A stretch of DNA of 64,000 nt from Noviherbaspirillum autotrophicum (GTDB taxonomy: Bacteria > Pseudomonadota > Gammaproteobacteria > Burkholderiales > Burkholderiaceae_D). The position numbers were made by a program, and so were the translations under genes. Below, one piece after another: positions 56,909-64,000 of the stretch; within the stretch, counting starts at the first letter, position 1; each line of letters begins with the position of its first letter. The DNA lies in assembly GCF_000818395.1 (NCBI RefSeq), contig NZ_JWJG01000028.1, forward strand, positions 1,676,222-1,740,221. Reading direction: 5' to 3'. Below the pieces are notes generated by a model. That model saw only the letters and a program-made list of their open reading frames with translations, did no database searches and was not told the DNA's origin.

Positions 56909-58414
56909 TCAAAAGTCGAAGCTGACGCCCTGCGCCAGCGGCAAGGCATGACTGTAATTGACGGTATTGGTGGCGCGCCGCATATACGCCTTCCAGGCGT
57001 CGGAACCGGACTCGCGCCCGCCGCCGCTCTCCTTTTCGCCACCGAACGCGCCGCCGATCTCGGCGCCGCTCGGACCGATGTTGACATTGGCAATGCCGCA
57101 GTCGCTGCCGAGCGTGGACATGAACAGTTCCGCTTCGCGCATGTCGGTCGTGAAGATGGACGACGACAAGCCCTGCGGCACCGCGTTGTTCCAGGCGATT
57201 GCCTGCTCCAGCTTTTGATAGCGCACTACGTACAGGATCGGCGCGAAGGTTTCATGATGCATCACCTCGGTCTGGTCCGGCATCTCCGCCAGCGCCGGAC
57301 GCGCGTAGAAGCCGCTGGGGCATCCGGGCACGTCGAGGCGCTCGCCGCCGCAGACCTGCCCCTGCTGTGCGCGTGCCCTGGCAAGGGCATTCTGCATGGC
57401 GTCGAACGCGGCGCCATCGATCAGCGGCCCGACCAGCGTCCCCGATTTCAGCGGATCGCCGACAGGCAGCGCGGCATACACTTTCCGCAGGCGAGCCAGC
57501 AGCGTGTCGTAGACGCCTTCATGCACGAACAGCCGGCGCAAGGACGTGCAGCGCTGCCCCGCCGTTCCCACCGCAGAAAAGACAATCGCGCGCGCGGCCA
57601 GCTCCAGGTCGGCGCTGGGTGCGACGATCATGGCGTTATTGCCGCCGAGTTCAAGAATGGTGCGTGCCAGCCGCTGCGCGCAAGCCTGTGCCACCGCGCG
57701 CCCCATGCGCGTGCTGCCGGTGGCGCTGATCAGGCCCACCCTCGCATCGTCGACCAGCTCCTGGCCGCGTTCATGCCCGCCAATGATCAGTTCCGACAAG
57801 CCCTGCGGCGCGTCGCTGCCGAAGCGCGCCATCGCCTTTGTAAACAATGCCTGCACCGCGATGGCTGTCAGCGGCGTTTTTTCCGACGGTTTCCATACCA
57901 CGCTGTTGCCGCAGACAAAGGCCAACGCGGCATTCCATGACCAGACCGCGACCGGAAAGTTAAAGGCGGAGATCACGCCGACCACCCCGAGCGGATGCCA
58001 GGTTTCCATCATGCGGTGGCCGGGACGTTCCGACGCGATCGTGAGGCCGTAGAGCTGGCGCGACAAGCCGACCGCGAAATCGCAGATATCGATCATTTCC
58101 TGCACTTCGCCCCCCCCCTCCTGCAGGATCTTGCCGGATTCCAGCGTCACCAGCCGGCCGAGCGCTTCCTTGCTCGCGCGCAGCTCGTCGCCGAACAGGC
58201 GGATCAGTTCGCCGCGGCGCGGCGCCGGGACGCAGCGCCATTGCTCGAAAGCCCGCTGCGCGCGGCCGATCTTTTCTGCCACCTGGTGGGGCGTATCGGC
58301 ATGCAGACTGGCCAGCGTGTCGCCGGTGATCGGTGTCGTGCAATGCAGATCCCGCCCATGCCAGGAGGACAGATCGGCCCCTAGTTGCGCCAGCAGATGC
58401 GTCACGGATTCCAT
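56909..58414 (-). CDS. amaB: alpha-aminoadipate semialdehyde (piperideine-6-carboxylate) dehydrogenase, ALDH7 family
   Basis: A 501-residue NAD-dependent dehydrogenase. The catalytic Glu is in LELGGNNAMIV and the Cys in GTAGQRCTSLRR; the C-terminal block GGAFGGEKESGGGRESGSDA is the ALDH7 hallmark that shapes the aminoadipate pocket. It oxidises alpha-aminoadipate semialdehyde to alpha-aminoadipate in lysine breakdown. A run of nine G (58110-58118) encodes part of the Gly stretch near residue 100 and is a slippage risk. It lies 15 bases after the saccharopine-dehydrogenase gene. Confidence 0.92.
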   Translation of the reverse strand: MESVTHLLAQLGADLSSWHGRDLHCTTPITGDTLASLHADTPHQVAEKIGRAQRAFEQWRCVPAPRRGELIRLFGDELRASKEALGRLVTLESGKILQEGGGEVQEMIDICDFAVGLSRQLYGLTIASERPGHRMMETWHPLGVVGVISAFNFPVAVWSWNAALAFVCGNSVVWKPSEKTPLTAIAVQALFTKAMARFGSDAPQGLSELIIGGHERGQELVDDARVGLISATGSTRMGRAVAQACAQRLARTILELGGNNAMIVAPSADLELAARAIVFSAVGTAGQRCTSLRRLFVHEGVYDTLLARLRKVYAALPVGDPLKSGTLVGPLIDGAAFDAMQNALARARAQQGQVCGGERLDVPGCPSGFYARPALAEMPDQTEVMHHETFAPILYVVRYQKLEQAIAWNNAVPQGLSSSIFTTDMREAELFMSTLGSDCGIANVNIGPSGAEIGGAFGGEKESGGGRESGSDAWKAYMRRATNTVNYSHALPLAQGVSFDF

Positions 58415-58429
58415 GGTTGCGCTCCTTTC

Positions 58430-59521
58430 TCAAGAAGCATAGAAGCGCCCGAAGCGGTTCGCAAGAAAATCATCCAGCCGCGCCTGCTCCTGCCGTATCA
58501 GGCCCCGCTTCGGCAGCTTGCCCTGCATGAGCATGTCTACCATGGCGCAAATGCCGGCGGCGGTCGTGACCTGGATCGCGGACAGCAACTGGCCGTTCAC
58601 GTTCTGGCTATAGATTTTCCTGGCATAGGTTTCCTGCTCCAGGCGCCCTTCTCGCATGCCGGAGACACTTACGAACACCAGCACCACGTCCTGCCGCGTG
58701 ATCGGGATCGCCGCCTCCAGCACATCCTTCAGGATGTGGCGGCGCTCCGGCATGCCCAGCTGCAGGTCGCGCACCAGCATCTTGACGATGTCCCGATGGC
58801 CGGGATAGCGCACCGTCTTGTAATTCAGGTTCTGCACGCGCCCGGCCAGGCTTTCGCACAGCGAGCCCAGTCCGCCGGAAGTATTGAAGGCCTCGTAGTC
58901 GATGCCGTCCAGCGAAAAGTGCTCGACTTCCTCCAGCGGCGACACTTCGCGCCGCTGGCCGTCGACGATCGCCTCGCATGGATTGCAGTATTCGTTGATC
59001 AGGCCGTCGGTGCTCCAGGTCAGGTTGTACTTCAACGCATTGCTCGGATAGGTCGGCAGCGCGCCGACCCGCATGTGCACGTCGCGCAGGCGGTCAAAGC
59101 GGCCAGCCACATCGCTGGCGACGATCGAAATGAAGCCGGGCGCCAGCCCGCATTGCGGCACGAAGGCCGTCGGCGCATCCTCCGCCAGCCGCCAGACCAC
59201 GCGCGTGCTTTCGACATCCTCGGTCAAGTCGAAATAGTGGGCGCCGGCCTGCCTGGCAGCCGTCGCAATCACCGGAGTCAGGAAATACGGGCACGCCGAC
59301 AGCACCGCATCGTGACCGTCGACCAGGCCCCGCACCATCTTCGCGTCGGCGATGTCGGCCTCGACCGTTACCACGCCCGGAAAGTTCATCTCCCGCACAT
59401 GCTGCAGCCGGCGTGCGTCGCGGTCGGCCACCGTCAGCTGGTAGTCGCCGCAATGCGACAGCAGGTTCAGGATTGCATCGCCTATCTTTCCTGCGCCGAG
59501 CAGGATGAGCCTGGTTTTCAT
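58430..59521 (-). CDS. saccharopine dehydrogenase family protein (LYS9-like)
   Basis: A 363-residue Rossmann protein. LILLGAGKIGDAILNLL binds NAD(P), and CGLAPGFISIVASDVAG is typical of glutamate-forming saccharopine dehydrogenase. Such an enzyme releases glutamate and aminoadipate semialdehyde from saccharopine; the next gene would oxidise the semialdehyde. A lysine-ketoglutarate reductase is not in the window. It is divergent from an Lrp/AsnC regulator. Confidence 0.85.
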   Translation of the reverse strand: MKTRLILLGAGKIGDAILNLLSHCGDYQLTVADRDARRLQHVREMNFPGVVTVEADIADAKMVRGLVDGHDAVLSACPYFLTPVIATAARQAGAHYFDLTEDVESTRVVWRLAEDAPTAFVPQCGLAPGFISIVASDVAGRFDRLRDVHMRVGALPTYPSNALKYNLTWSTDGLINEYCNPCEAIVDGQRREVSPLEEVEHFSLDGIDYEAFNTSGGLGSLCESLAGRVQNLNYKTVRYPGHRDIVKMLVRDLQLGMPERRHILKDVLEAAIPITRQDVVLVFVSVSGMREGRLEQETYARKIYSQNVNGQLLSAIQVTTAAGICAMVDMLMQGKLPKRGLIRQEQARLDDFLANRFGRFYAS

Positions 59522-59593
59522 GGTGCCTCCTCCGCTGCCTGTTCTCGTTACCAGTTTAAGTTTGGCAACTGTCAGAAAACAGGGAGCAAGGCG

Positions 59594-59621
59594 TTGTCAA
59601 AATGTATGATTCCGATACAAA
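59594..59621 (+). promoter_or_regulatory. candidate promoter and operator of the Lrp/AsnC gene
   Basis: TTGTCA (59594-59599) and TACAAA (59616-59621) are 16 bases apart. Between them lies the inverted repeat TGTAT-GATTCCG-ATACA (59603-59619), 17 bases long, a size fitting an Lrp/AsnC dimer site. It sits in the 129-base gap between the divergent saccharopine-dehydrogenase gene and the regulator, so it could control both. Confidence 0.4.
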
Positions 59622-59650
59622 ATGACGAAATACACATACAAGTCGCACAC

Positions 59651-60097
59651 ATGAAACCGCTGCTCGACGATATCGACAACAAGATCCTGGCCTTATTGAT
59701 GGATGACGCGCGCATGCCCGTCTCCACCATCGCCAAGCGGGTGGACATTGCGCGCACCACCGCGATTGCGCGCATCAACAATCTGGAACAGCGCGGCATC
59801 ATCGCCGGCTACGGCGTGAAGCTCAATCAGGCACTGTACCAGCCGGCAGTGCGCGCCTATGTCGGCATGGCCGTCGATGCGCGCAAGGCTGCCGCGCTGG
59901 TGAAGCTGCTGGAGAAAATGCCGCAGGTCGAGACCCTGTGTGCCGTCAGCGGCCCGGTCGACTACATGCTGACGCTGCGCTGCCAGTCGACCGCCGAACT
60001 GGACCGCCTGCTCGACCAGATCGGCGCCATCGACGGCGTGCGGCAAACCTCGACCTCGATCATTCTGACCAAGCGAATCGACCGCAGCCCTATTTGA
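59651..60097 (+). CDS. Lrp/AsnC-family transcriptional regulator
   Basis: A 148-residue regulator. The helix-turn-helix is at about 5-60 (DIDNKILALLMDDARMPVS; AKRVDIARTTAIARINNLEQ) and the RAM ligand domain at about 70-145 (CAVSGPVDYMLTLRC). It is divergent from the saccharopine-dehydrogenase and aminoadipate-semialdehyde genes and probably senses lysine or a lysine product; that ligand is inferred from position. I prefer ATG 59651 to the ATG at 59606, since the candidate -10 box lies after the latter. Confidence 0.88.
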   Translation: MKPLLDDIDNKILALLMDDARMPVSTIAKRVDIARTTAIARINNLEQRGIIAGYGVKLNQALYQPAVRAYVGMAVDARKAAALVKLLEKMPQVETLCAVSGPVDYMLTLRCQSTAELDRLLDQIGAIDGVRQTSTSIILTKRIDRSPI

Positions 60098-60148
60098 ATC
60101 GGCAAAAATCCTCTAAGCTTGGCGCCGACACAACCGAAGGAGATCGTA

Positions 60149-60487
60149 GTGCATTCCATCCCCGAAACGAAGAAAAGCCACCTGTGGCGCAAGATCATCT
60201 GGCACACCGATCCGGAAGACCATCCGCTCGGGCCCTATCACTGGGTGGAAATCTACTGCTGCGAAGAGTCCAACGGCTACGCCGTGTGGTATGTCCGCAA
60301 GCTGGCCAGGGACGAAACGCGCGGCGTGCCGGGCGTCGAGAGCGGTGACTACCTGCTCAACTTCTATCCCAGGACCAGCCGCGACGATGCCATCGAGCGC
60401 GCGGTGCTGCTGGCCAATTGCGCGCCGACGGCCGACCAGGTCATCCGCGAACTGGACACGCTGGCATCCACGGCCCAGAAAGTCTGA
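60149..60487 (+). CDS. small hypothetical protein
   Basis: A 112-residue soluble protein with no family I recognise. It starts at a GTG with AAGGAG seven bases ahead. The sequence is rich in Trp and Tyr (HLWRKIIWHTDPED; GPYHWVEIYCCEESNGYAVW), suggesting a compact alpha/beta domain with a C-terminal helix. It follows the Lrp/AsnC gene by 51 bases and ends three bases before the convergent kinase gene. Confidence 0.7.
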   Translation: MHSIPETKKSHLWRKIIWHTDPEDHPLGPYHWVEIYCCEESNGYAVWYVRKLARDETRGVPGVESGDYLLNFYPRTSRDDAIERAVLLANCAPTADQVIRELDTLASTAQKV

Positions 60488-60490
60488 AGC

Positions 60491-61483
60491 TCACGCCGGC
60501 CACAACGGCGGCTCATCCATCAGCGACACCTGCTCGCGCAGTTCGAGGATGCGGTCCTGCCAGTAGCGCTGCGTATTAAACCAGGGGAAAGCGGCCGGGA
60601 ATGCGGGATCGTCCCAGCGCCGCGCCAGCCACGCCGCGTAATGCATCAGGCGCAGCGTGCGCAGCGCCTCGATCAGGAACAGCTCGCGCTGATTAAACTC
60701 GAAAAAGTCTTCATACCCGGCCAGCAGGTCCGCCAGCTGCCGCGCCATGTCGCCGCGCTCGCCCGACAGCAGCATCCACAGGTCCTGGATCGCCGGTCCC
60801 ATGCGGCTGTCGTCGAAGTCGACGAAGTGCGGTCCCGCATCCGTCCACAGCACGTTGCCGATATGGCAGTCGCCATGCAGGCGCAATTGGCGCACGTCGC
60901 CGGCACGGTCAAAGCAGCGGCGCACGCCGTCGAGCGCCTGTCGGGTGACGCTGCGGTAGGCATCGCCTAGATCGGCCGGGATAAAACCCTGCGCCAGCAA
61001 ATAGTCGCGCGGTTCCTCGCCGAAGGAGGCGATATCCAGCACAGGCCGCTCGACAAACGGCCGCGACGCGCCGACCGCATGGATGCGCCCGATAAAGCGC
61101 CCCAGCCGTTCCAGCGTGGCGCGGTCATCCAGCTCCGGCGCCCGCCCGCCCTGGCGCTTAAACACGGAAAAACGGAATCCCTCGAAATGGTGCAGCGTAC
61201 CGCGCCCGGCTAGCGGCAATGCAGGCACCGCCGGAATCTCATGCTCGGCCAGCTCCTGCACGAACGCATGCTCCTCCAGGATTGCCGCATCGCTCCAGCG
61301 TTGCGGACGATAGAACTTCACCACCAGCGGCGGCCCGTCTTCCATGCCGACCTGGTAGACGCGGTTTTCATAGCTGTTTAGGGCGAGCAGGCGGCCGTCG
61401 CTGTGGAGGCCGATGGAATCAAGCGCATCAAGCACGACATCAGGCGTCAGAGCAGCGAAGGAAGATACCGTAGTTGCATTCAT
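60491..61483 (-). CDS. srkA: stress response kinase SrkA (YihE/RdoA) type
   Basis: A 330-residue Ser/Thr kinase of the aminoglycoside-phosphotransferase fold, close in length to E. coli SrkA (328). The N-lobe shows NSYENRVYQVGMEDG and VVKFYRP, the catalytic loop is HGDCHIGNVLW and the metal-binding loop is FVDFDDSRMGP. In E. coli it counters programmed death under stress. I use ATG 61483; upstream residues of the open frame are not family-like. Confidence 0.9.
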   Translation of the reverse strand: MNATTVSSFAALTPDVVLDALDSIGLHSDGRLLALNSYENRVYQVGMEDGPPLVVKFYRPQRWSDAAILEEHAFVQELAEHEIPAVPALPLAGRGTLHHFEGFRFSVFKRQGGRAPELDDRATLERLGRFIGRIHAVGASRPFVERPVLDIASFGEEPRDYLLAQGFIPADLGDAYRSVTRQALDGVRRCFDRAGDVRQLRLHGDCHIGNVLWTDAGPHFVDFDDSRMGPAIQDLWMLLSGERGDMARQLADLLAGYEDFFEFNQRELFLIEALRTLRLMHYAAWLARRWDDPAFPAAFPWFNTQRYWQDRILELREQVSLMDEPPLWPA

Positions 61484-61673
61484 TTGTTGAAATCCCGATA
61501 CCAATTGCGTCATCGCCAAAAATTTAATAAAACAACAATACTGTTCATACACAACATTTCTAATGCCATTCACCCTTTGGAAAAAGCCGTCCGTCGGGCA
61601 AATCTTTCATTATTTCAACTGGTTAATATAAGGTAATGTTGAAGGGTGGTAATTACATTTAGCCCGTTGCCAT

Positions 61674-61687
61674 ATAGCTGCAGCTAT
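61674..61687. promoter_or_regulatory. 14-base perfect palindrome upstream of the second pilin cluster
   Basis: ATAGCTGCAGCTAT lies 41 bases before the ATG of the first pilin gene in a 245-base AT-rich gap. It may be a regulator site or part of the leader; no promoter hexamers were convincing. Confidence 0.3.
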
Positions 61688-61728
61688 GGTGTACGTCAGC
61701 CTCACTTGAAAAATCAAAGGAAGAAGTA

Positions 61729-62190
61729 ATGAACCGTACCAAAGCTCCAATGATGCGATCAAGCGGTTTTACGCTGATTGAACTGATGATCGTCGTTGCA
61801 ATTATTGGCATCCTGAGCACAATCGCACTGCCATCGTATTCCAACTATGTCACTCGCGGGAGAGTTCCGGACGCCACGTCCACGCTGGCCGCCAAGCGAA
61901 TACAGATGGAACAGTGGTTTCAGGATAATCGCACCTACCAAAACGCCCCTCTCTGTGCTGCAACCGATTCCACCACCAGCAAATCATTCGATTTTGACTG
62001 CAACCCCGCCCCGACAGATACGACCTTCAGACTCCGGGCAGTGGGCAAGGGACAGATGACCGGCTTTACGTACTTCATTAATGAGAGCAATCAAAAATGG
62101 ACCACGGTCGATACCGGAGCACCCTCTGGCTGGACCGGTAATACGGCGGCCGACAACTGCTGGATCACCAACAAAGGCGGCCAATGCTAA
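61729..62190 (+). CDS. pilE: type IV pilin-like minor pilin PilE (cluster 2)
   Basis: A 153-residue prepilin. The cleavage site is G|FTLIELMIVVAIIGILSTIA at residue 13, with Glu at +5. C-terminal cysteines (DNCWITNKGGQC) form the D-region loop. AAAGGAAG precedes the ATG. It is first in a second pilin cluster on the plus strand and overlaps the FimT-like gene by seven bases. Confidence 0.88.
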   Translation: MNRTKAPMMRSSGFTLIELMIVVAIIGILSTIALPSYSNYVTRGRVPDATSTLAAKRIQMEQWFQDNRTYQNAPLCAATDSTTSKSFDFDCNPAPTDTTFRLRAVGKGQMTGFTYFINESNQKWTTVDTGAPSGWTGNTAADNCWITNKGGQC

Positions 62191-62726
62191 CCCCGAGGAA
62201 AATGCAGAACGGCGTCAGCCTGATCGAGCTCATGGTCGGGCTAACGATCGCTGCATTACTGCTTGCCGTGGGTGTACCTAGCTTTAGCACGTTTATTCAG
62301 AATTCGAAAATCCGCAATGCTGCCGAGTCGATACAGAACGGTCTGCAGCTGGCTCGCTCCGAAGCTGTCACGCGCAATACTTTTGTGCAGTTCACTTTGG
62401 GTACCGGGTCGAGCTGGACAATAGGATGTGTCAACGCCGTCACTGGCTGCCCTTCAGTCATCCAAAGCCGGGCCGCCAAAGAGGGTTCTTCCAGCGCAGT
62501 CACAGTAACGGCCACTGACGGGACACCGATCGTTTTCAATAGCCTCGGCCGGATGACCGCTCCTGTTCCGGCGGGCGGCGCCTCTTTTACCTCGATAAAT
62601 GTCGATATGAATTCCGCCGTACTGCCTGCCGCACAGAGCAGAGATCTGCGGATTACGGTCGACGTCGGTGGCAGCGTGCGTATGTGTGACCCGAACGTAG
62701 CGTCGCCAGACACGCGCGCATGCTAG
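62184..62726 (+). CDS. fimT: GspH/FimT-family pseudopilin (cluster 2)
   Basis: A 180-residue prepilin with G|VSLIELMVGLTIAALLLAVG and then NSKIRNAAESIQNGLQLARS, the classic FimT/GspH helix. The C-terminal half ends MCDPNVASPDTRAC with two cysteines, like the cluster 1 FimT. The start may be the ATG inside the previous gene's end (62184, shown as the frame start) or the ATG at 62202. Confidence 0.85.
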   Translation: MLTPRKMQNGVSLIELMVGLTIAALLLAVGVPSFSTFIQNSKIRNAAESIQNGLQLARSEAVTRNTFVQFTLGTGSSWTIGCVNAVTGCPSVIQSRAAKEGSSSAVTVTATDGTPIVFNSLGRMTAPVPAGGASFTSINVDMNSAVLPAAQSRDLRITVDVGGSVRMCDPNVASPDTRAC

Positions 62727-62738
62727 AGAAAGCCAGCA

Positions 62739-63158
62739 ATGAAAAAACCAACATCTCTTCCTTCGTATGTCTCTCAGCATGGTATCGCCTTGCTGGAAGT
62801 ATTGGTCGCCATCCTGATTTTTTCATTCGGCATACTTGGCGTCGTTGGCCTACAGGCAGCCATGATCAAGGACACGACTGAAGCGAAGTACCGGGCAGAA
62901 GCTGCATCCATCGCCCAGAAGAGATTGGGTGAGCTTTGGGTAGATCAAGATAAGCTCTCCATGTATGCGGAAGAAAATACCGATATATCGGCGTCGTCCG
63001 GCCTGCCCAACGGTAAGCGAAGCACGATCAGAGGCGGAGGCACCTGCAACGGCGACCCGTCCTGTTTTATCGTCACGGTCACCTGGCAAGTTCCTGGAGC
63101 CGCTACGACGCATAACGTCACTATTGTTGACTGGGTCGCCGGAGGATCGACATTATGA
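62739..63158 (+). CDS. pilV: PilV-like type IV pilus modification protein (cluster 2)
   Basis: A 139-residue prepilin, G|IALLEVLVAILIFSFGILGV, followed by GLQAAMIKDTTEAKYRAEAA as in PilV. It is shorter than its cluster 1 counterpart (189). The stop overlaps the next start (ATGA). Confidence 0.86.
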   Translation: MKKPTSLPSYVSQHGIALLEVLVAILIFSFGILGVVGLQAAMIKDTTEAKYRAEAASIAQKRLGELWVDQDKLSMYAEENTDISASSGLPNGKRSTIRGGGTCNGDPSCFIVTVTWQVPGAATTHNVTIVDWVAGGSTL

Positions 63159-64000
63159 TGACGAATCATCATTCCTCCATTCGCCAAGCTGGTTTTGGCC
63201 TGGTCGAAATCATGGTGGCGCTGGTGATCGGCCTGGTCACCACCCTGGTCATCATGCAGGTGATGACCAATTTTGAAGGCCAAAAGCGTACAACCAGCGG
63301 TAACGCCGATGCGCAAACCAACGGCAGCATCGCGCTGTACACCATACAGCGCCAAGTTCAGATTGCCGGATATGGTTTGCCTGTCTTCAGCCACCAGAAT
63401 CAGCCGCTCCATTGCGCCCCATCCCCGACGGTTGATCACGATGGCGACGCAGCCACGCCCAACATAGGCATATTTCCGATTTCTATTATCGATGGCGGAA
63501 ATGCCGCAGGCGCCAGCGATCAAATCATCATCCACAGTGGCAATTCCGCGACGGGAGGCATTCCGGCCACGATCTCCAACGTAGTCGGAAATGATCTGAG
63601 CGTAGCCAATAATCTGGGTTGTCAGGCCAACGACATCGCGATCGTCACGAACGGCACTTCATGCGTAATGACGAAGGCGACCGCGATTACCGGGACAACA
63701 CAGATCACCTTGGCAAATGCGACCGGCGTCATGACCGGCGCCACCCTCGGCTGCATGACTGGCTGGCACGAGATGCAATACCAAGTAAGCGGCAATAGCC
63801 TAACGGAAAACGGCGTAGCGAGCGTGCCCGGCATCGTCAACATTCAGGCGCAATACGGGATTTCAGACGCGCCCAACCAAAACCAGGTGACGGCATGGGT
63901 CGATGCCAGCGGTGCCACCTGGAGTGCGCCCACTGTCGACAATCGCAACCGGATCAAGGCCATTCGCATAGCCGTCGTAGCGCGCAACGGCTTGCTGGAG
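63155..64000 (+). CDS. pilW: PilW-like minor pilin assembly protein, cut by the window end (cluster 2)
   Basis: The frame is open from the ATG at 63155 to the last base, 282 codons, so the C-terminus is missing. The prepilin motif is G|FGLVEIMVALVIGLVTTLV, and the segment NIQAQYG and the last residues IRIAVVARNGLLE are typical of PilW. An ATG at 63158 is also possible. More pilin genes (pilX, pilY1) are expected beyond the window. Confidence 0.85.
   Translation, partial: MMTNHHSSIRQAGFGLVEIMVALVIGLVTTLVIMQVMTNFEGQKRTTSGNADAQTNGSIALYTIQRQVQIAGYGLPVFSHQNQPLHCAPSPTVDHDGDAATPNIGIFPISIIDGGNAAGASDQIIIHSGNSATGGIPATISNVVGNDLSVANNLGCQANDIAIVTNGTSCVMTKATAITGTTQITLANATGVMTGATLGCMTGWHEMQYQVSGNSLTENGVASVPGIVNIQAQYGISDAPNQNQVTAWVDASGATWSAPTVDNRNRIKAIRIAVVARNGLLE

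Overview
The window is one contiguous piece of a high-GC betaproteobacterial chromosome. I judge it to be Burkholderiales, most likely Oxalobacteraceae (Herminiimonas / Noviherbaspirillum / Herbaspirillum type). This rests on protein resemblance and gene order (ybaB-recR beside dnaX, ybgC-tolQRAB-pal-cpoB, nrdR-glyA, a ribBX-type riboflavin gene, an FlhD homologue); it is an inference, not a search result.

Layout. 0.2-5.4 kb (+): hexose-phosphate block pgi, zwf, hexR-like regulator, tal. 5.8-10.0 kb (-): dnaX, ybaB, recR, a CaiB/BaiF CoA-transferase and a coupled 28-residue membrane peptide. 10.1-12.5 kb: a TetR regulator divergent from an AidB-type acyl-CoA dehydrogenase. 12.5-14.2 kb (-): the 4.5S SRP RNA gene (ffs) and ubiD. 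14.3-15.6 kb (+): a membrane-anchored lytic transglycosylase with its own promoter and terminator. 15.6-20.9 kb (-): riboflavin genes ribD-ribE-ribBX-ribH-nusB and an aminotransferase. 21.0-24.3 kb (-): a first minor-pilin cluster. 24.4-26.6 kb (-): glyA under a ZTP riboswitch, then nrdR. 26.6-32.7 kb (+): a YdfG-like dehydrogenase, the complete Tol-Pal operon and tRNA-Lys(UUU).

The most accessory-looking part starts right after tRNA-Lys. At 32.8-36.3 kb (-) there are two single-pass membrane proteins of unknown function and a three-gene unit of MazE-like antitoxin, PemK/MazF-like toxin and an FlhD homologue without FlhC. At 36.6-43.3 kb (-) follow an L,D-transpeptidase, a TPR protein that shares its C-terminal domain, and a 1329-residue coiled-coil protein. 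The coiled coil carries seven copies of a repeat spaced 98 or 119 residues apart (14 or 17 heptads) and a C-terminal membrane segment. Divergent from it at 43.6-45.8 kb (+) are an Hpt protein and a receiver-GGDEF(degenerate)-EAL protein.

45.8-61.5 kb is amino-acid catabolism: arginine succinyltransferase genes aruF, aruG, astD, astB, then a large NAD-glutamate dehydrogenase directly followed by astE, so glutamate made by AstE can be deaminated at once. Upstream are an ALDH7-type alpha-aminoadipate semialdehyde dehydrogenase and a saccharopine-dehydrogenase-like protein (probably lysine breakdown), divergent from an Lrp/AsnC regulator, plus an SrkA-type kinase. 61.7-64.0 kb (+) is a second minor-pilin cluster running off the window edge.

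Most notable: the heptad-phased giant coiled coil and its peptidoglycan/c-di-GMP neighbourhood, the orphan flhD behind a toxin-antitoxin pair, the ZTP riboswitch, and an A9 slippage site in dnaX that would give a gamma-like short form.
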